Source: Cephalotrichum gorgonifer
Lineage: Eukaryota; Ascomycota; Sordariomycetes; Microascales; Microascaceae
Direction of reading: 5' to 3'
DNA: 64,000 bases
Assembly: GCA_900312665.1 (NCBI GenBank)
Contig: ONZQ02000001.1
Coordinates: 1,554,283 to 1,618,282 of the forward strand
Under the pieces are notes generated by a model. The model saw nothing but the letters and a program-made list of their open reading frames with translations. It was not told the DNA's origin and ran no database searches. Positions within the stretch are counted from its first letter, which is position 1. Every line of letters starts with the position of its first letter. Shown one piece after another: positions 20,807-31,062 of this stretch. Position numbers and translations under genes: made by a program.

Positions 20807-23749
20807 TTAGAAGAACGCCGGCATCAGATCCGGCGGGCCTGAAAGCCGGAACGAGACGTCCCCCTTCCTCTTCGTCCTCCCCCCGACCGGTGCTCCGACC
20901 GCCACCTTCATAGTGTCACGCCCGTACTGCCCCTCCACCGTCCCGTGTACCCTGGGCTCGGGCGAAGTAGGGGACCAGGGCGATACGAGGTCCGGAGAGC
21001 CGAACGCCTGGGCACGTGGCCACGCGGGTGGCGAGGTCGGGCTCGGGGAGTGGAAGAGCGGGGGGGTGCGGTGGGGTGGGCCATTTGGGGGCGGGGAACG
21101 GAGCGTCTCGGCCAGGAACTTCTCCCTGACGGGGCTGGCGAAGTTGGCGCGGCAGAGGGCGGCGAGTTCGAGGTCCGGGGATGTCATAGGCGTCGAGGCC
21201 GAGCGGGTGTGACCCATCGCAGGCGACGAGTTCGCCGAGGTGTGGTCCCCTCGGGGGTTATGAGGCCCGGCTTCATTGGTAGAGAACTTCCCCGGTGGGG
21301 GCGGGATCTCCGCATCAAAGGTATCGTATCCGTCCGGACTTGCAGGCTCCGACGCGGAGGAGTAATACTCTGAATCCCGCCTCCCATCTTCCTCCTCCCC
21401 GTCCTCCTCTCCCGAGGCGCGCGAATGAGACCGCGAATTCCTCGCGCCCGTCTGGTCTAGCATCGACACCTGCAGCTGCCATCCCCCCTGCGGGGGCGTC
21501 GGCCCCCTATTGTCAAACGACCGCGACCTCAGACGCTTCGCGATGTCCTCGGGTGTGAGCTCCGCGCGCGACCGGTCCTGCATCTGGTTTTCGAGGGAGC
21601 GGGAGCGGTCCCTATTTGGGTGCGAAACGGGGAGGTGGCTGGGGTTCTGGGTCATCGGGGACGAACGCCGCTTGGGCTGGGTGGGAGCTTGTGGTTGGGA
21701 GAAGCCAAGCTCCTTGAGCTGACTCTCTTCTTCGAAGCTAAGGGGCGTCTCTGCCCCTTGCTTCACGGCGGGGACTGTATGCCTTGGATATTGTAGGGGT
21801 GGAGACGGGGAGCGGACGTCGGCTGTGAGCGAGGGGCGGTCCTCTCGCGGAGGCGGGTTTCGTATGGAAATACCCAGCTCCTTGAGGGAGGCACCTTCCT
21901 CAAAGCTGAAGGCGGTCGGTACTCCCTCTTCGTCCTCCATACTCGCCGTGCTTTTAACACTTGCGTGCCGCTGGAGGGTCGGAACAGCGAGGTGGGTATG
22001 GGATCCGGACAGGCGATCTGGCCCTGCTGAGTCCCGAAGCGAGACGCCAAAGTGCTCGAGGGTTGCGCCCCTTTCGAAGCTAAAAGCAGAAGGATCCTCC
22101 TCCGGTTCGGCGGTGTAACCCTCCGGATGAGCAGAGTAGCTCCCGTACTCGGTGGTAGGCGTAGGAGTTATGTTTACCTGCCGTACGGGAGATGGCCTGC
22201 GCTGGTGATCCTCGCGGAGAGCGGGGTGGATCTGGCTAGGAAGAATGTCGCGATCGCACATCTTGGCCCCGGCGATGAGGGCTGCAACGGAAGCCGCACC
22301 GGCGACCATTATCGTGTCTCCGAACGGTGAGACGGGGGTCCTTTCGCTCTCCGGGGATGCCTCCTCGACGGGACTCACCGCCGGCGGCACGAACGCCGCG
22401 CCCGCACCCCCCACGGTGGCCAGCGACCCTACGGAGAGTCTCCCCCTAAGCGCAGTGGTCGGCAACGGCTTCCGCTGGACGCTATGCCCAGGTGACGGAG
22501 AGCTCCGACGGTGCTCAACCAGCGCGTCGTGGGACCGCGCCCTAGCCTGCATAGTAGGTCTCGGCTGTTCCCAGGAGGGGGAGGTGTCTCTTCTCGCGGC
22601 GGCGGTTATTAGGGGCGGTTCTGGCTCCGGGGCAAGGAACCCGGATTCCCGGGGGGACGCGGCGTAGGCGAGGGCCGCAGGGGGTGGCAGAGAGATGAGG
22701 TTGGGGGCGAGGGCCTGCGAGGAGGTAGAACTGGATCGGCTTCGGACTGAGGTCGGGAGCTGGGGGAGGGGCCCGGTTGGGGGATTCGACGGTGCCCTGA
22801 TGCGGAAGGACGACGAGCTAGAGGATCGGTGCCGTGTGTGTTGGCGGGAGTCGGTGGATGTCGCGCGGGGTCGGTGTGGCGTGGGTTGGTTCTGAACGAT
22901 ATCAGCAACGTGGGAGGGTGTGTGCTGGCGGGAGTCGACGGATGTGGCGCGGGATCGGTTTGGCGTGGATTGGTTCTGAACGACATCGACGACCCTGGGT
23001 TGTCCGATGGGCGAGGATATACGGAGTAGCTGCACGGGAGGATGGGAAATATGGGGTTGCTCTGGCTGATTCCGCGTCGGGGTCGGAGAGCGTGATGCCC
23101 TCTGAGAGGAAGGAGAAGGCGACCGCGTATGGGAGGCATGATTGTCCTCACTCGTACGTCTCTCCCAGAGGCTAGTCCTCCTTTCTTCAGGCTCTTGCCT
23201 GCTTTCTTCGGGGTCCTGTACTAGTAGCAAAGGCATGCTGGCAGGATCGGCGGATCGCCCCCTCGGTGGTGTCGCATCAGCCTTCACGGCCGGGTGCTCC
23301 TCCATCAGAGGATGCGCCTCTCCGCCTTCGTTCTCCGGCTCGACCCCGTACCCAGCTTCCCACCGCTTCCAATCCTCCCCGGCGGCCTCACGGTTCGCCG
23401 CGCCCTCCTCTTTCCGCGGCTCTTCCGTGCTACTCGGGGCCCGGTGGCCCTCGACATGTTCAAACTCGCCCGACGCCGTCAGACTCGACAGGGTTTTCCG
23501 GATGATATGCTGACGCTGTGCCTCCTCCTCCTCGATACGCTGCAGCGAGCTCAGCTTCCGCCGGCGCGCCCACTCCTTCCGCGTGAGGTAGGGGTCGCGT
23601 TTCGCGGCCTCACGGTATTGTTTGTTTTGGAAGCGAGTGACGATGAGGTAGATGACGAGTGATGTTACGATCACGGAGGCGACGGCTACGACGACGATAA
23701 GCCAGGTCTTAAGGTCCGCATCGGCCCGACGGTGGAGCGTGGGTGCCAT
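20807..23749 (-). CDS. Single-pass membrane protein with a long disordered tail and internal repeats (980 aa)
   Basis: This is one uninterrupted exon with the ATG at 23749. A short N-terminus is followed by one strong hydrophobic segment at about residues 14-36, then a basic flank (NKQYREAAKRDP...RRRKL), so it is probably type III/signal-anchored with a cytosolic tail. The remaining roughly 900 residues are Ser/Pro/Arg/Glu-rich. Two internal repeat families are visible. VVQNQSTP...RATSVDSRQHT occurs twice at about 250-300. A 20-25-residue motif, FSFEEGASLKELGISIR and relatives, occurs three times at about 549-573, 607-630 and 663-682. Many RSxS/SPxR sites suggest phosphorylation. I do not recognise the family; it is presumably a fungal-specific membrane-tethered adaptor. 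Confidence 0.85.
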   Translation of the reverse strand: MAPTLHRRADADLKTWLIVVVAVASVIVTSLVIYLIVTRFQNKQYREAAKRDPYLTRKEWARRRKLSSLQRIEEEEAQRQHIIRKTLSSLTASGEFEHVEGHRAPSSTEEPRKEEGAANREAAGEDWKRWEAGYGVEPENEGGEAHPLMEEHPAVKADATPPRGRSADPASMPLLLVQDPEESRQEPEERRTSLWERRTSEDNHASHTRSPSPSSQRASRSPTPTRNQPEQPHISHPPVQLLRISSPIGQPRVVDVVQNQSTPNRSRATSVDSRQHTPSHVADIVQNQPTPHRPRATSTDSRQHTRHRSSSSSSFRIRAPSNPPTGPLPQLPTSVRSRSSSTSSQALAPNLISLPPPAALAYAASPRESGFLAPEPEPPLITAAARRDTSPSWEQPRPTMQARARSHDALVEHRRSSPSPGHSVQRKPLPTTALRGRLSVGSLATVGGAGAAFVPPAVSPVEEASPESERTPVSPFGDTIMVAGAASVAALIAGAKMCDRDILPSQIHPALREDHQRRPSPVRQVNITPTPTTEYGSYSAHPEGYTAEPEEDPSAFSFERGATLEHFGVSLRDSAGPDRLSGSHTHLAVPTLQRHASVKSTASMEDEEGVPTAFSFEEGASLKELGISIRNPPPREDRPSLTADVRSPSPPLQYPRHTVPAVKQGAETPLSFEEESQLKELGFSQPQAPTQPKRRSSPMTQNPSHLPVSHPNRDRSRSLENQMQDRSRAELTPEDIAKRLRSRSFDNRGPTPPQGGWQLQVSMLDQTGARNSRSHSRASGEEDGEEEDGRRDSEYYSSASEPASPDGYDTFDAEIPPPPGKFSTNEAGPHNPRGDHTSANSSPAMGHTRSASTPMTSPDLELAALCRANFASPVREKFLAETLRSPPPNGPPHRTPPLFHSPSPTSPPAWPRAQAFGSPDLVSPWSPTSPEPRVHGTVEGQYGRDTMKVAVGAPVGGRTKRKGDVSFRLSGPPDLMPAFF

Positions 23750-26700
23750 TTTCAGGTGAGGGCAAATGAATGTCTAGGGGTCGTGATGAGAGGACAGGGG
23801 AGGAGGAGAGGGGAGGGGAGAGGGAGGCGAGGTGAGTTGAGTGGAAAGTGAATACGTTGGGTGTGTGGTTGTATGTATTCCCAGCTATTACCTGCCGATG
23901 CGACCGTAAACTGAGGGAGGTGAAATCGGCAGCGTGGGGAGAGACGGCGATCGTCGGTGTAGCTGCTGGCGATGCATCACATTAGGCGCGGACCGACAAC
24001 ATCAGAACGAGATAGGAATCAACGAAGGAAAGGGGAAAGAAGACGTGTGATTGAGTAGGACAAACGACGGTTGTCGCCATGAAGACACAAAGAAACAGGA
24101 CGAGAGCCAGAGGGAAGGGATAAGGGACCGAACGCGGACGCTGCGGGTGGTGGTGGAACCATATATCGCATGCATGCCACATTCTTACCACCCTGCCCTT
24201 CTTCTCGCCCGCTCTCGTCGACTGACTGGTTGGTTCACTTACAAGCAAGAAAATGCGACTACACAGCCCGTAGGTTACACAGTAGCAGGGGCCGTGTCTA
24301 GGTCTCCCCCCCTGCCTTCTCCGTACGCTTCTCTGCAAACTGTTACCGTAACAATACGGAGTACACCTCGCCCATGTCAATTTTCCCGCAGGGCAGTACT
24401 TTGTATAATACTTTGCAGATAAGACAAGGGGTGGGAGATCTCGGAGTGGTCCTGGTGAGTGTCAGTGGCCGGGAGCTAGCGAGGAGGGTGGTGGAGAAGA
24501 GGGCGAATGAGACAGGGGTGGAGGAGGTAATTAATATCCCTGTCAGAAAAAAGAACCGACCTCGCATAAGTACTCGAAGGCTCGTATGCTCGTACTCACC
24601 ATGACGAGTAAGAGTACAATGTATGGCACCGCAACCAGCTGGATGAACGAGGATTCGAGTACAAGTAAGATTCAACGGGGAATGGGGTATTAGTCGCACA
24701 GAGCTAGTACGAGTAAAGGCATAGGAGAGCAGAAGAATAAGCATCACCATACAAGTACAAAGTAGAGAAGTCTACTTGGACTCGGTGACAGTAGAGCATG
24801 AATTTCCTTTCGGAGAAAGAAAAACGGTGGTGTCGCCGATACCACGTCCGACGTTACCAGCCTCCAATACTGCACCGGATGGAGAGGACGAGTTACAACT
24901 ATGACAGGTATAGAGTACAAGTACTCACATCAGCCACTCGGACGGTTGGAGCAGTGGCTCCGATCCTATCTAGATCGGGGACCTTGGCCGCGTCGATCTA
25001 CAGCTGCTATGCCCACTGTTTTTGTCTTGTCTTTGCAAGGTGCTAGGATGTGCTTCGGGCACAGGATGATGATTGTTGATCGTGGATGAGAACCACCTCG
25101 CTATCTGAAGGCGTCGTCAGCATGTCTTTCAGGACAGTTTTGGAGGATCATGAAGGATTCCGGATATTAATCTTTGGATGAACTATTATATATTAGCTGA
25201 CCTGAGCTATAGGTCGGAAGGGGGTGGGTACATACCTCTTACCCCTACGAAATTCGAGCTGCCGGTGAAGAAAACGGCCGCTGAATTGGCCCATCCAGGA
25301 GGAAAAAGAAGGGCCTGGCCCCCAATTAGGCCTACAATCTTGGCAGGTTGGATCGCATAGGGGAAGGGAGGCAGTAAAAAGAGCCACGAAGGGTGGAGGG
25401 GCAGGACCATGGAGGGTAAAGACGGGTGGAACGCGCATGCCACGAATCAGGCGCCAAACTCCAATGAGCGGGAGGGGGAAACCGGTGGCGCCTGCCGGTC
25501 CTATCGCATGTTGGGTCTTCCACCCCCGTCGGCGTGACATAGGTTCTGGGCTGGATGATACCTCGCAGGGCCGGATTCTTGCTGGGCCACGAGGTAACTA
25601 GTCAAGGTTACAGCGAGTGGTTGGGGGGGGCGGCCTCAGTAAGCAAGTGGGGTGGCTCTTTCCTTTTGGGCGCTCACCCTCGCCAGTTTCCATTGCCTGT
25701 ATCGCCACAGTCGTGGGGGCGGCGCCTTCCTCTGCGTGATCACCCCCCACGGTTCACCACAACCTTGGGGGGGCCTTTCTTTCCTCTTCATCGTTCATCA
25801 CATCACGGATCTGCGTTAAGCGCACCCGACCAGGGCTGTGCAAGGTAGCGAGAATATCCGCTCGCACCGCGCGGCCAAACTTTCCCGATATACTAGTAGA
25901 GTAGCAGCGAAGAGTGGCAGCGGCGGCCATTGTCGTATACAAAGCCAGGTACAAGTAGTACTTGTACTCGTCAATGTGCTCTGTATTGGTGGTGTTTATT
26001 CTTAGACTGAGTCTAGTTGACCAGAATGCTACCCTGGCCAGTTCGAGTGGCAAGCCAAGGTAGCAGCCCTATAAAAGTTCCTCGCTAGTCGGGCTTAGAA
26101 GGGCAAAGCAACTTGTCTTTCGGGTGTAGTGCCGGGAGGAGACGGTGGACCGACCCCTTCCCCGGCCGCGAAACGGTGCTAAGAAACAAGAACGGTTTAC
26201 TGGTACAAGCTAGGAACGAACGGCGCGCTAGTAGACTGTGAAGCTGCATGAAGGAATGGCGACGACGAATTACCGTGCTGGCGAGCCCACGAGTACTCGT
26301 CGAGTGGCAGATGTACGTAGCCGCGAGAGAGGAATCCTTGAAGAAGCCAAACGCGGCCATGGTTGCGACGGGAGCGGAAGAGCGCCGTTGCCCCTATTAA
26401 CAATGCATGTAGGTTCTAGCAGCTACAAGTACAAGATGAAAACAAGCAACCCTCACCTGGCAAGCTCGGGCAAGCTCGGGCAAGCCACCTAGCGAATGGT
26501 GGACGAGGACGACCAAGAAGAACTCCGACACGTCCGCTTGCTAATACTAAGACTGTCTGTCAGCTCCTTTCATAACACAAAAGTACTAGCAAAAAAGGGC
26601 TGAATCCGGACATAACCTTCGAGATCCAGGGTCAAGCTCCCACGATCGCCCGTCAGGATCGAATATTCCTCAATATTACAGGCCTCCCTAGCCCTGGCAA

Positions 26701-28426
26701 TCAAATGCAGCACTATTCATCCTTCCGCGTCACACTACCAGTCCAGGCCCATGGCCCCCTGTGCCTGTCCGTGCGTCCGACCACTGACTTGGGGGAGTTC
26801 TCGGCCTCTTATTGGTTGGGATCCGAGCGTGTGGTGTTCCAGTGGCTGTGTAGCACGCACGGGACGGCGGCTTTCGGGCTCGATGTCCGCCGTCTGGCGT
26901 AGCATTGGAAATTGGATGGAGAGTGAGATCGATGGGAGCTTGGTGAACAGGGGCGATGAAGAATTTCCGAGCTCGGCCCTACGGGCCAGGGAACTGTGAC
27001 AGGAGAGCACATGTATTATTACAAGTAATTATTCGGCTTTTTATGCCCCTTAATGTCTCCAGTAGTATTCCGAGCCGGGGAGAGCAGTCCCCCTGAAGAA
27101 GAAAAATCGGACTTAACCCACGAGCGGATCGGTCAGGATTGCGTTTAATCACCGATATGACCGGTGAGACTCTGGCCTCAGACGGATAGGTTCGACTTTT
27201 CCTCCTCCCTACAGACCGGCCCAGCACGTCCATCGGTTCATCCAATCCTTCCAAAATACGAAGGCAGAAGAAACAGAGGAGAGCAAAAAAAAAAAAATCA
27301 TGTTGCCCAATCACGGTAATCCGGCGAGAATCTGGCCCTCGGGACCGAGTAGGCAAATTAGACTTTCTTCCTCTTGATCCTTCTCCTTCCCCCTTACGTC
27401 CACCATTCCTTTACTTCGGTGGAATTCAATATTATTTCTAAAAAAAAATGAAAGGCCCGTCATCATGGGCTGCTCACCGAAAGAGGCTCTCCCTGCGTTC
27501 CCCCCTCTCTCCTCAGGTACCGAGCGGCCCTTGAAGGGAAAGAAGGGGTAGAAGGAAAGAGTAGCTTTGAGGAACAGAGTACACTTGAAGCTCTATGGCT
27601 CCCATCCAGAAAAAACGGTCTCTTTTTTGGAGGGGAGACCGAGAATGGGATGGGACGGACTGCAAAGGGGACCGTTCCGTATTCTGGTCACGTCACTGTA
27701 CTTCCAAGTATCTGCACTGCACTGCGCCTGCCTCCCCTTCCCCCCCACCTCCATATCGTACGAGCGGACGAGAAAATGCGGGGGAGAGAAACTCACTCAA
27801 TACGAACGAACTCCCCCTCCTTCTCCCCTCGCTCGCTTCCAGGAATAGAAGTTCTGCCGGATCGATGCAAGATCCGTCCCAGTGTCGTCTCGCAGATAGA
27901 ACTCTCGGTTCCGTCTCATTCCGCTCCCAGAATGGTTGGTTGGCCCCCAGCCCCCCCAAATAACCAAAATAACCAAAACATTTTTGTCTCATCTTTGTCA
28001 TGATGCGCTCTCTCCTCTCTCCCCGCCTCAACCTCGCCAGGTCGGTCTCCGAGCTTTTCAACGAAATGCAAATGAGTCAGGGTGCCCCCCGCCGCTCAGA
28101 AATCACAGAGTATAAGGCAGAAACAAGCCCAACGGCTGATGAAGACTGAAACCGTCACTCTTTTTGTGCCATTCAGCTGCGGGGGAACAAACCTGTCCGT
28201 TCTTACGAGTACGGCGAGCGATAAGCGATCCGATCACCGTTTCCCGAATTAGAAACAAGAACATTTTACACTTTCCCCCGCCTAACTTGTACTCGTATCA
28301 TATTACCTCAGCTTGGTAAGACGGCAATCGATCCGCCCTCTCTCCTCCCCACACACACCTTCCAACCTACCGATCTACCCACTTATTCTCATCTAAGCCC
28401 CCTAGCCTTAAACAAGAGTTAAACAG
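23750..28426. other. 4.7-kb gene-poor region
   Basis: No ORF here has coding bias or recognisable motifs, and no tRNA was seen. It contains many GTAC-centred motifs (for example GTACAAGT-AGT-ACTTGTAC at 25949-25967), the tandem GGCAAGCTCG at about 26458-26485, a pair of diverged 60-bp direct repeats at about 27147-27207 and 27309-27372, and homopolymer A runs near 27287 and 27441. It may hold the 5' part of the small gene that follows. Confidence 0.45.
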
Positions 28427-29440
28427 TCCCTATCATTCGTATCCCCGCCCCCTCCGCTCCCAAGCCGCCGATCAACCCCATAAACAGTATGCGCCGCGGC
28501 AACGAAGGCGAAGAATACGGTGCCCGTTTCCTCTCCCGTGGCGAAGCCCAGTGGCTCTGGCGAACCCGCGCCCATGCGTTCATGGAGGGTATGCAATCTA
28601 TTAAACTGCATTCAGCCAGGGCCACATAGTAAGACAGGGGTCAGTGAACATCGAAGAAGGGGGGTGGGAAACGGGAATCTACTCTCCGTCCTGGTACTCC
28701 TGCACGCTTGCTCTAGTTTCCTTCCGGCGCGGATAATATGACTTTCTTTTTTTTAGGGGCGCTTATTAGCGGGGTGGGTGGGATGCGAACTGGATCGTCA
28801 AGTAAGTAAGACTGCGGAGGATGAAGGATGCCGGTCCGTGGCGCACAGAGGACGGGACGATGCGCTTCCTGGCGCTGGGGGGGCGCTTATCGATCGTGTC
28901 TTGACCGTGCTTGGTCTCCTGTGCGTCAGGCCGGGGGGATAGGATAATAATCCCCGGTCAGACTGGTCTGCCCGGATGCCGACGGAGTCCTCGGCGGGGC
29001 TGGGGGGCTGAGGGGGAGGGCGAGGAGCTGAGGAAGCCCAACGGCCGATCGAGCTCGCTTCCCGCGGGGCTGTGACCCAAGATGGCGATCCCATCCCTAA
29101 GTGAACAGGACTCCGCAGTCTTATGAGTTCGTCCGATGATGCTTCTGCTCATAATCCCGCAGGTCCAAGGCTCAAGACCCCGCAACAGGATGACCATGAC
29201 TCCACACGCTTCTCTACCCTAGCTTCGCCTTACTCGAAGCCCCGGCCACAGCTCAGGCTGATCGACACCAGCTGTCCGGCCCACCCTCCCACCCCCCCTT
29301 CCTCAACGGCCGGCGCCAAGGAGACCCGTAGCACTCATGCGGGAGAGCTTAGAGCGGTTCTCAGCCCTGGGCGCCGTGGTAGCAAGATCTCTCTGGGGCT
29401 GGAGCTGAACATCTCTCTCCCTGGTAATCCACCTCCCTGA
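28427..29440 (+). CDS. Cryptic small multi-exon gene, unknown product (at least 140 aa)
   Basis: Three short segments join in one frame with good splice sites. The first is 28489-28588 (ATG, strong C/G third positions, ends at donor GTATGC). The second is 28757-28801, after a long T-tract acceptor TTTTTTTTAG and ending at GTAAGT. The third is 29163-29440, after CCCGCAG, with TGA at 29438-29440. The product from the 28489 ATG is about 140 residues, beginning MRRGNEGEEYGARFLSRGEA, with W/R-rich EAQWLWRTRAHAFMEG, then a Pro/Ser/Lys-rich tail. The frame stays open and coding-like upstream to 28427, just after TTAAACAG, so a further 5' exon is possible. Exon 1 is better supported than exon 3. If intron 2 is not spliced, the frame stops at TAA 28807-28809. 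No family was recognised, and no membrane helix is seen. Confidence 0.45.
28809..29121. mobile_element. Candidate 313-bp MITE-like element in intron 2 of the cryptic gene
   Basis: The ends are perfect 11-bp inverted repeats, AGACTGCGGAG at 28809-28819 and CTCCGCAGTCT at 29111-29121, each flanked by TA (28807-28808 and 29122-29123). This is the layout of a Tc1/mariner-type MITE with TA duplication. It has no transposase. Without it the host intron would be about 46 nt. An inverted repeat of this length plus TA could arise about once by chance in a window of this size, so confidence is limited. Confidence 0.35.
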
Positions 29441-29520
29441 CGGCTCGTCTCCCTGACAGTCCACCTCCCCGGTAGTCCACCTCTCTGGCAGGTCATACCT
29501 CCCTGACACAATCGTCCCTC
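29410..29520 (+). repeat. Degenerate minisatellite, unit about 16-18 bp
   Basis: About six imperfect copies of a CTCCCTGRYAGTCCAC-type unit run from the end of the cryptic gene's last exon into its 3' flank. The unit boundaries drift in length and sequence. Confidence 0.55.
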
Positions 29521-30096
29521 CCTTTTTGCTCTGCCGTCTCGCTCGCTGCCGCGACACCCGTCACTCAGCCGGCCACTACCTCATGCCCGTTGCGTCTCCA
29601 TTGGGGACCTCTCGGCCACTCCCACCACTTACCAACCATCGTAGACCCCGCTCTTCCTTCCCACGCCGTGAACCCCACCCTCCCATACCCCGTCCGCCCT
29701 CGAGAACTCCGCAGTATCTGGCCCTCGTCCCCGGACCTCCAGCCAACGGGGAGTAATCCTCCCAGGCCAGTCAAGATATCGCAGCAGCATGGCCAACCAA
29801 CCCCACCCTACCAGTCCCAGCTCGACATCCTCATTCTCACGGATCCAACACTCAGTAAGCCCAGCCCAGGCATAAAGAAATACGATGTATTATCCGTCTG
29901 TTATACATGGTACAAGTCGGCGCCCACCATCCTACCTCACCTCCCCCTTGTCCACCTTCCCCCGCCCGTAACCCCCGTTCCTGATCTAGACCATGAGATC
30001 TAAAGGGAAGGAAAAGGCAAGGTAACATCCCCCCTCAGAAACAAAAGAGAAAGCCCAGATGCCACCTCACGGCACGTGCCCCACCACACCAAACTC
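29441..30096. other. Convergent spacer before the proteasome gene
   Basis: This C-rich spacer has plus-strand ORFs (29590-30003 and a short ATG frame at 29789) that have no recognisable motifs. It should contain the 3' UTR of the proteasome gene. Confidence 0.45.
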
Positions 30097-31062
30097 TCAC
30101 TCCAGCTCGCTCGTGACATTGCTGAACTCGCCCTTCTCGAGCTTCGTCCTCCAGAAGATCGGGTTCGTGTCGTTGAACCCGTGCTTCTCCCACCCGGCCT
30201 CCTTGACGTGGTACAGGTTGATCGAACCACCCGAGTACGCGTCCCTGTGCGTGGCGGCGAGGATGCTCCTGCTCCCCAGCTCCAGCGCCTCCTCGTCCGT
30301 AAGGTCGTACCTGTACTCCGCGTCGAGCACGCCGTACGCGAACGTCTGCCCGCTCCCCACGCAGAACAGGTTGCCCGCCAGCCTCGTCCCGTCGCTGTCG
30401 ACGTAGTACAGCGCGGGGCCCTCCTCCTTCGTCACGCCCGCGCACATGGTCCCCATGCTCAGGCCCATACCCTTGTACGAGTAGACCAGGTTCGCCAGGA
30501 TCTTGGAGGCCGCCGCCACCGAGATCCGCCGCTTGTGGCGGAGCTCGTGGAGCCGGCACTGCATGCCGAGCCAGGCCAGCCAGTACTGGCAGTCCGCGGC
30601 GCCGCCCGCCATCGTGCCCAGCAGGACCGAGTTGATCTCGATGACCTTCTTGACCGTCTGCGACGCGATCCAACTGCCCGCCGTGGCGCGGGAGTCCGTG
30701 GCAACGATGATACCGCCCTGGAAGCGGAACGCGAGGGTGGTGGTGCCGTGGGCGATCTTGATGGGGCAGCTGGGGTTGGAGCGGTCGTCGGTCGCGGATC
30801 GGAGCCAAGCCGAGGGCTAAGGGAGGTCGAGCGTCAGCATTGCGGATTCTCATCCGGGTCAAAAGGTACTGGGGCCATGTATAGCTGGATTTTCCAAGAT
30901 AGAAAAGGGTAGGCAGTCGCTTACGTGGGCCACAGGAGGCATGGCGAACTTGAGCGACAAACCGGGGTTCTCGAGCCCCATCATCTCCCTGTACTCGTCC
31001 TCGCCGAAGGACTCATGCGTCATAGCCGCAGGCCTGCGGTACTTGGCTACGAGAGCGTCCAT
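30097..31062 (-). CDS. PRE2: 20S proteasome subunit beta type-5 (chymotrypsin-like)
   Basis: This is the chymotrypsin-like catalytic subunit of the 20S core. The product is 285 residues from exons 31062-30925 and 30816-30097, with a 108-nt intron in phase 0. A propeptide of about 70 residues ends at the autocleavage site IAHG/TTTLAFRF, so mature Thr1 is residue 71. Asp17 (in VATDSRATAG) and Lys33 (in SQTVKK) of the mature numbering are in place, as is the SGG segment (DAYSGGSINLYHV). GTMAGGAADCQYW is the beta5-typical helix 1 entry. Length and all catalytic residues match the family. Regulation by an Rpn4-like factor is not evident upstream. Confidence 0.96.

Noticed and set aside
23750..28426. 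Biosynthetic gene cluster or CRISPR-like array in the gene-poor stretch
   Set aside because: No enzyme-like ORFs, and no regular repeat-spacer pattern; CRISPR is not expected in a fungus.
28408..28625. Two minus-strand ORFs of about 67 codons over the cryptic gene
   Set aside because: The plus strand has the stronger third-position C/G preference and fits splice sites; the minus frames look like its shadow.
29789..30033. Short ATG exon (MANQPHPTSPSSTSSFSR) with donor GTAAGC and a possible exon near 30000
   Set aside because: The joined product is only about 33 residues, the acceptor lacks a clear branch point, and nothing is recognisable.
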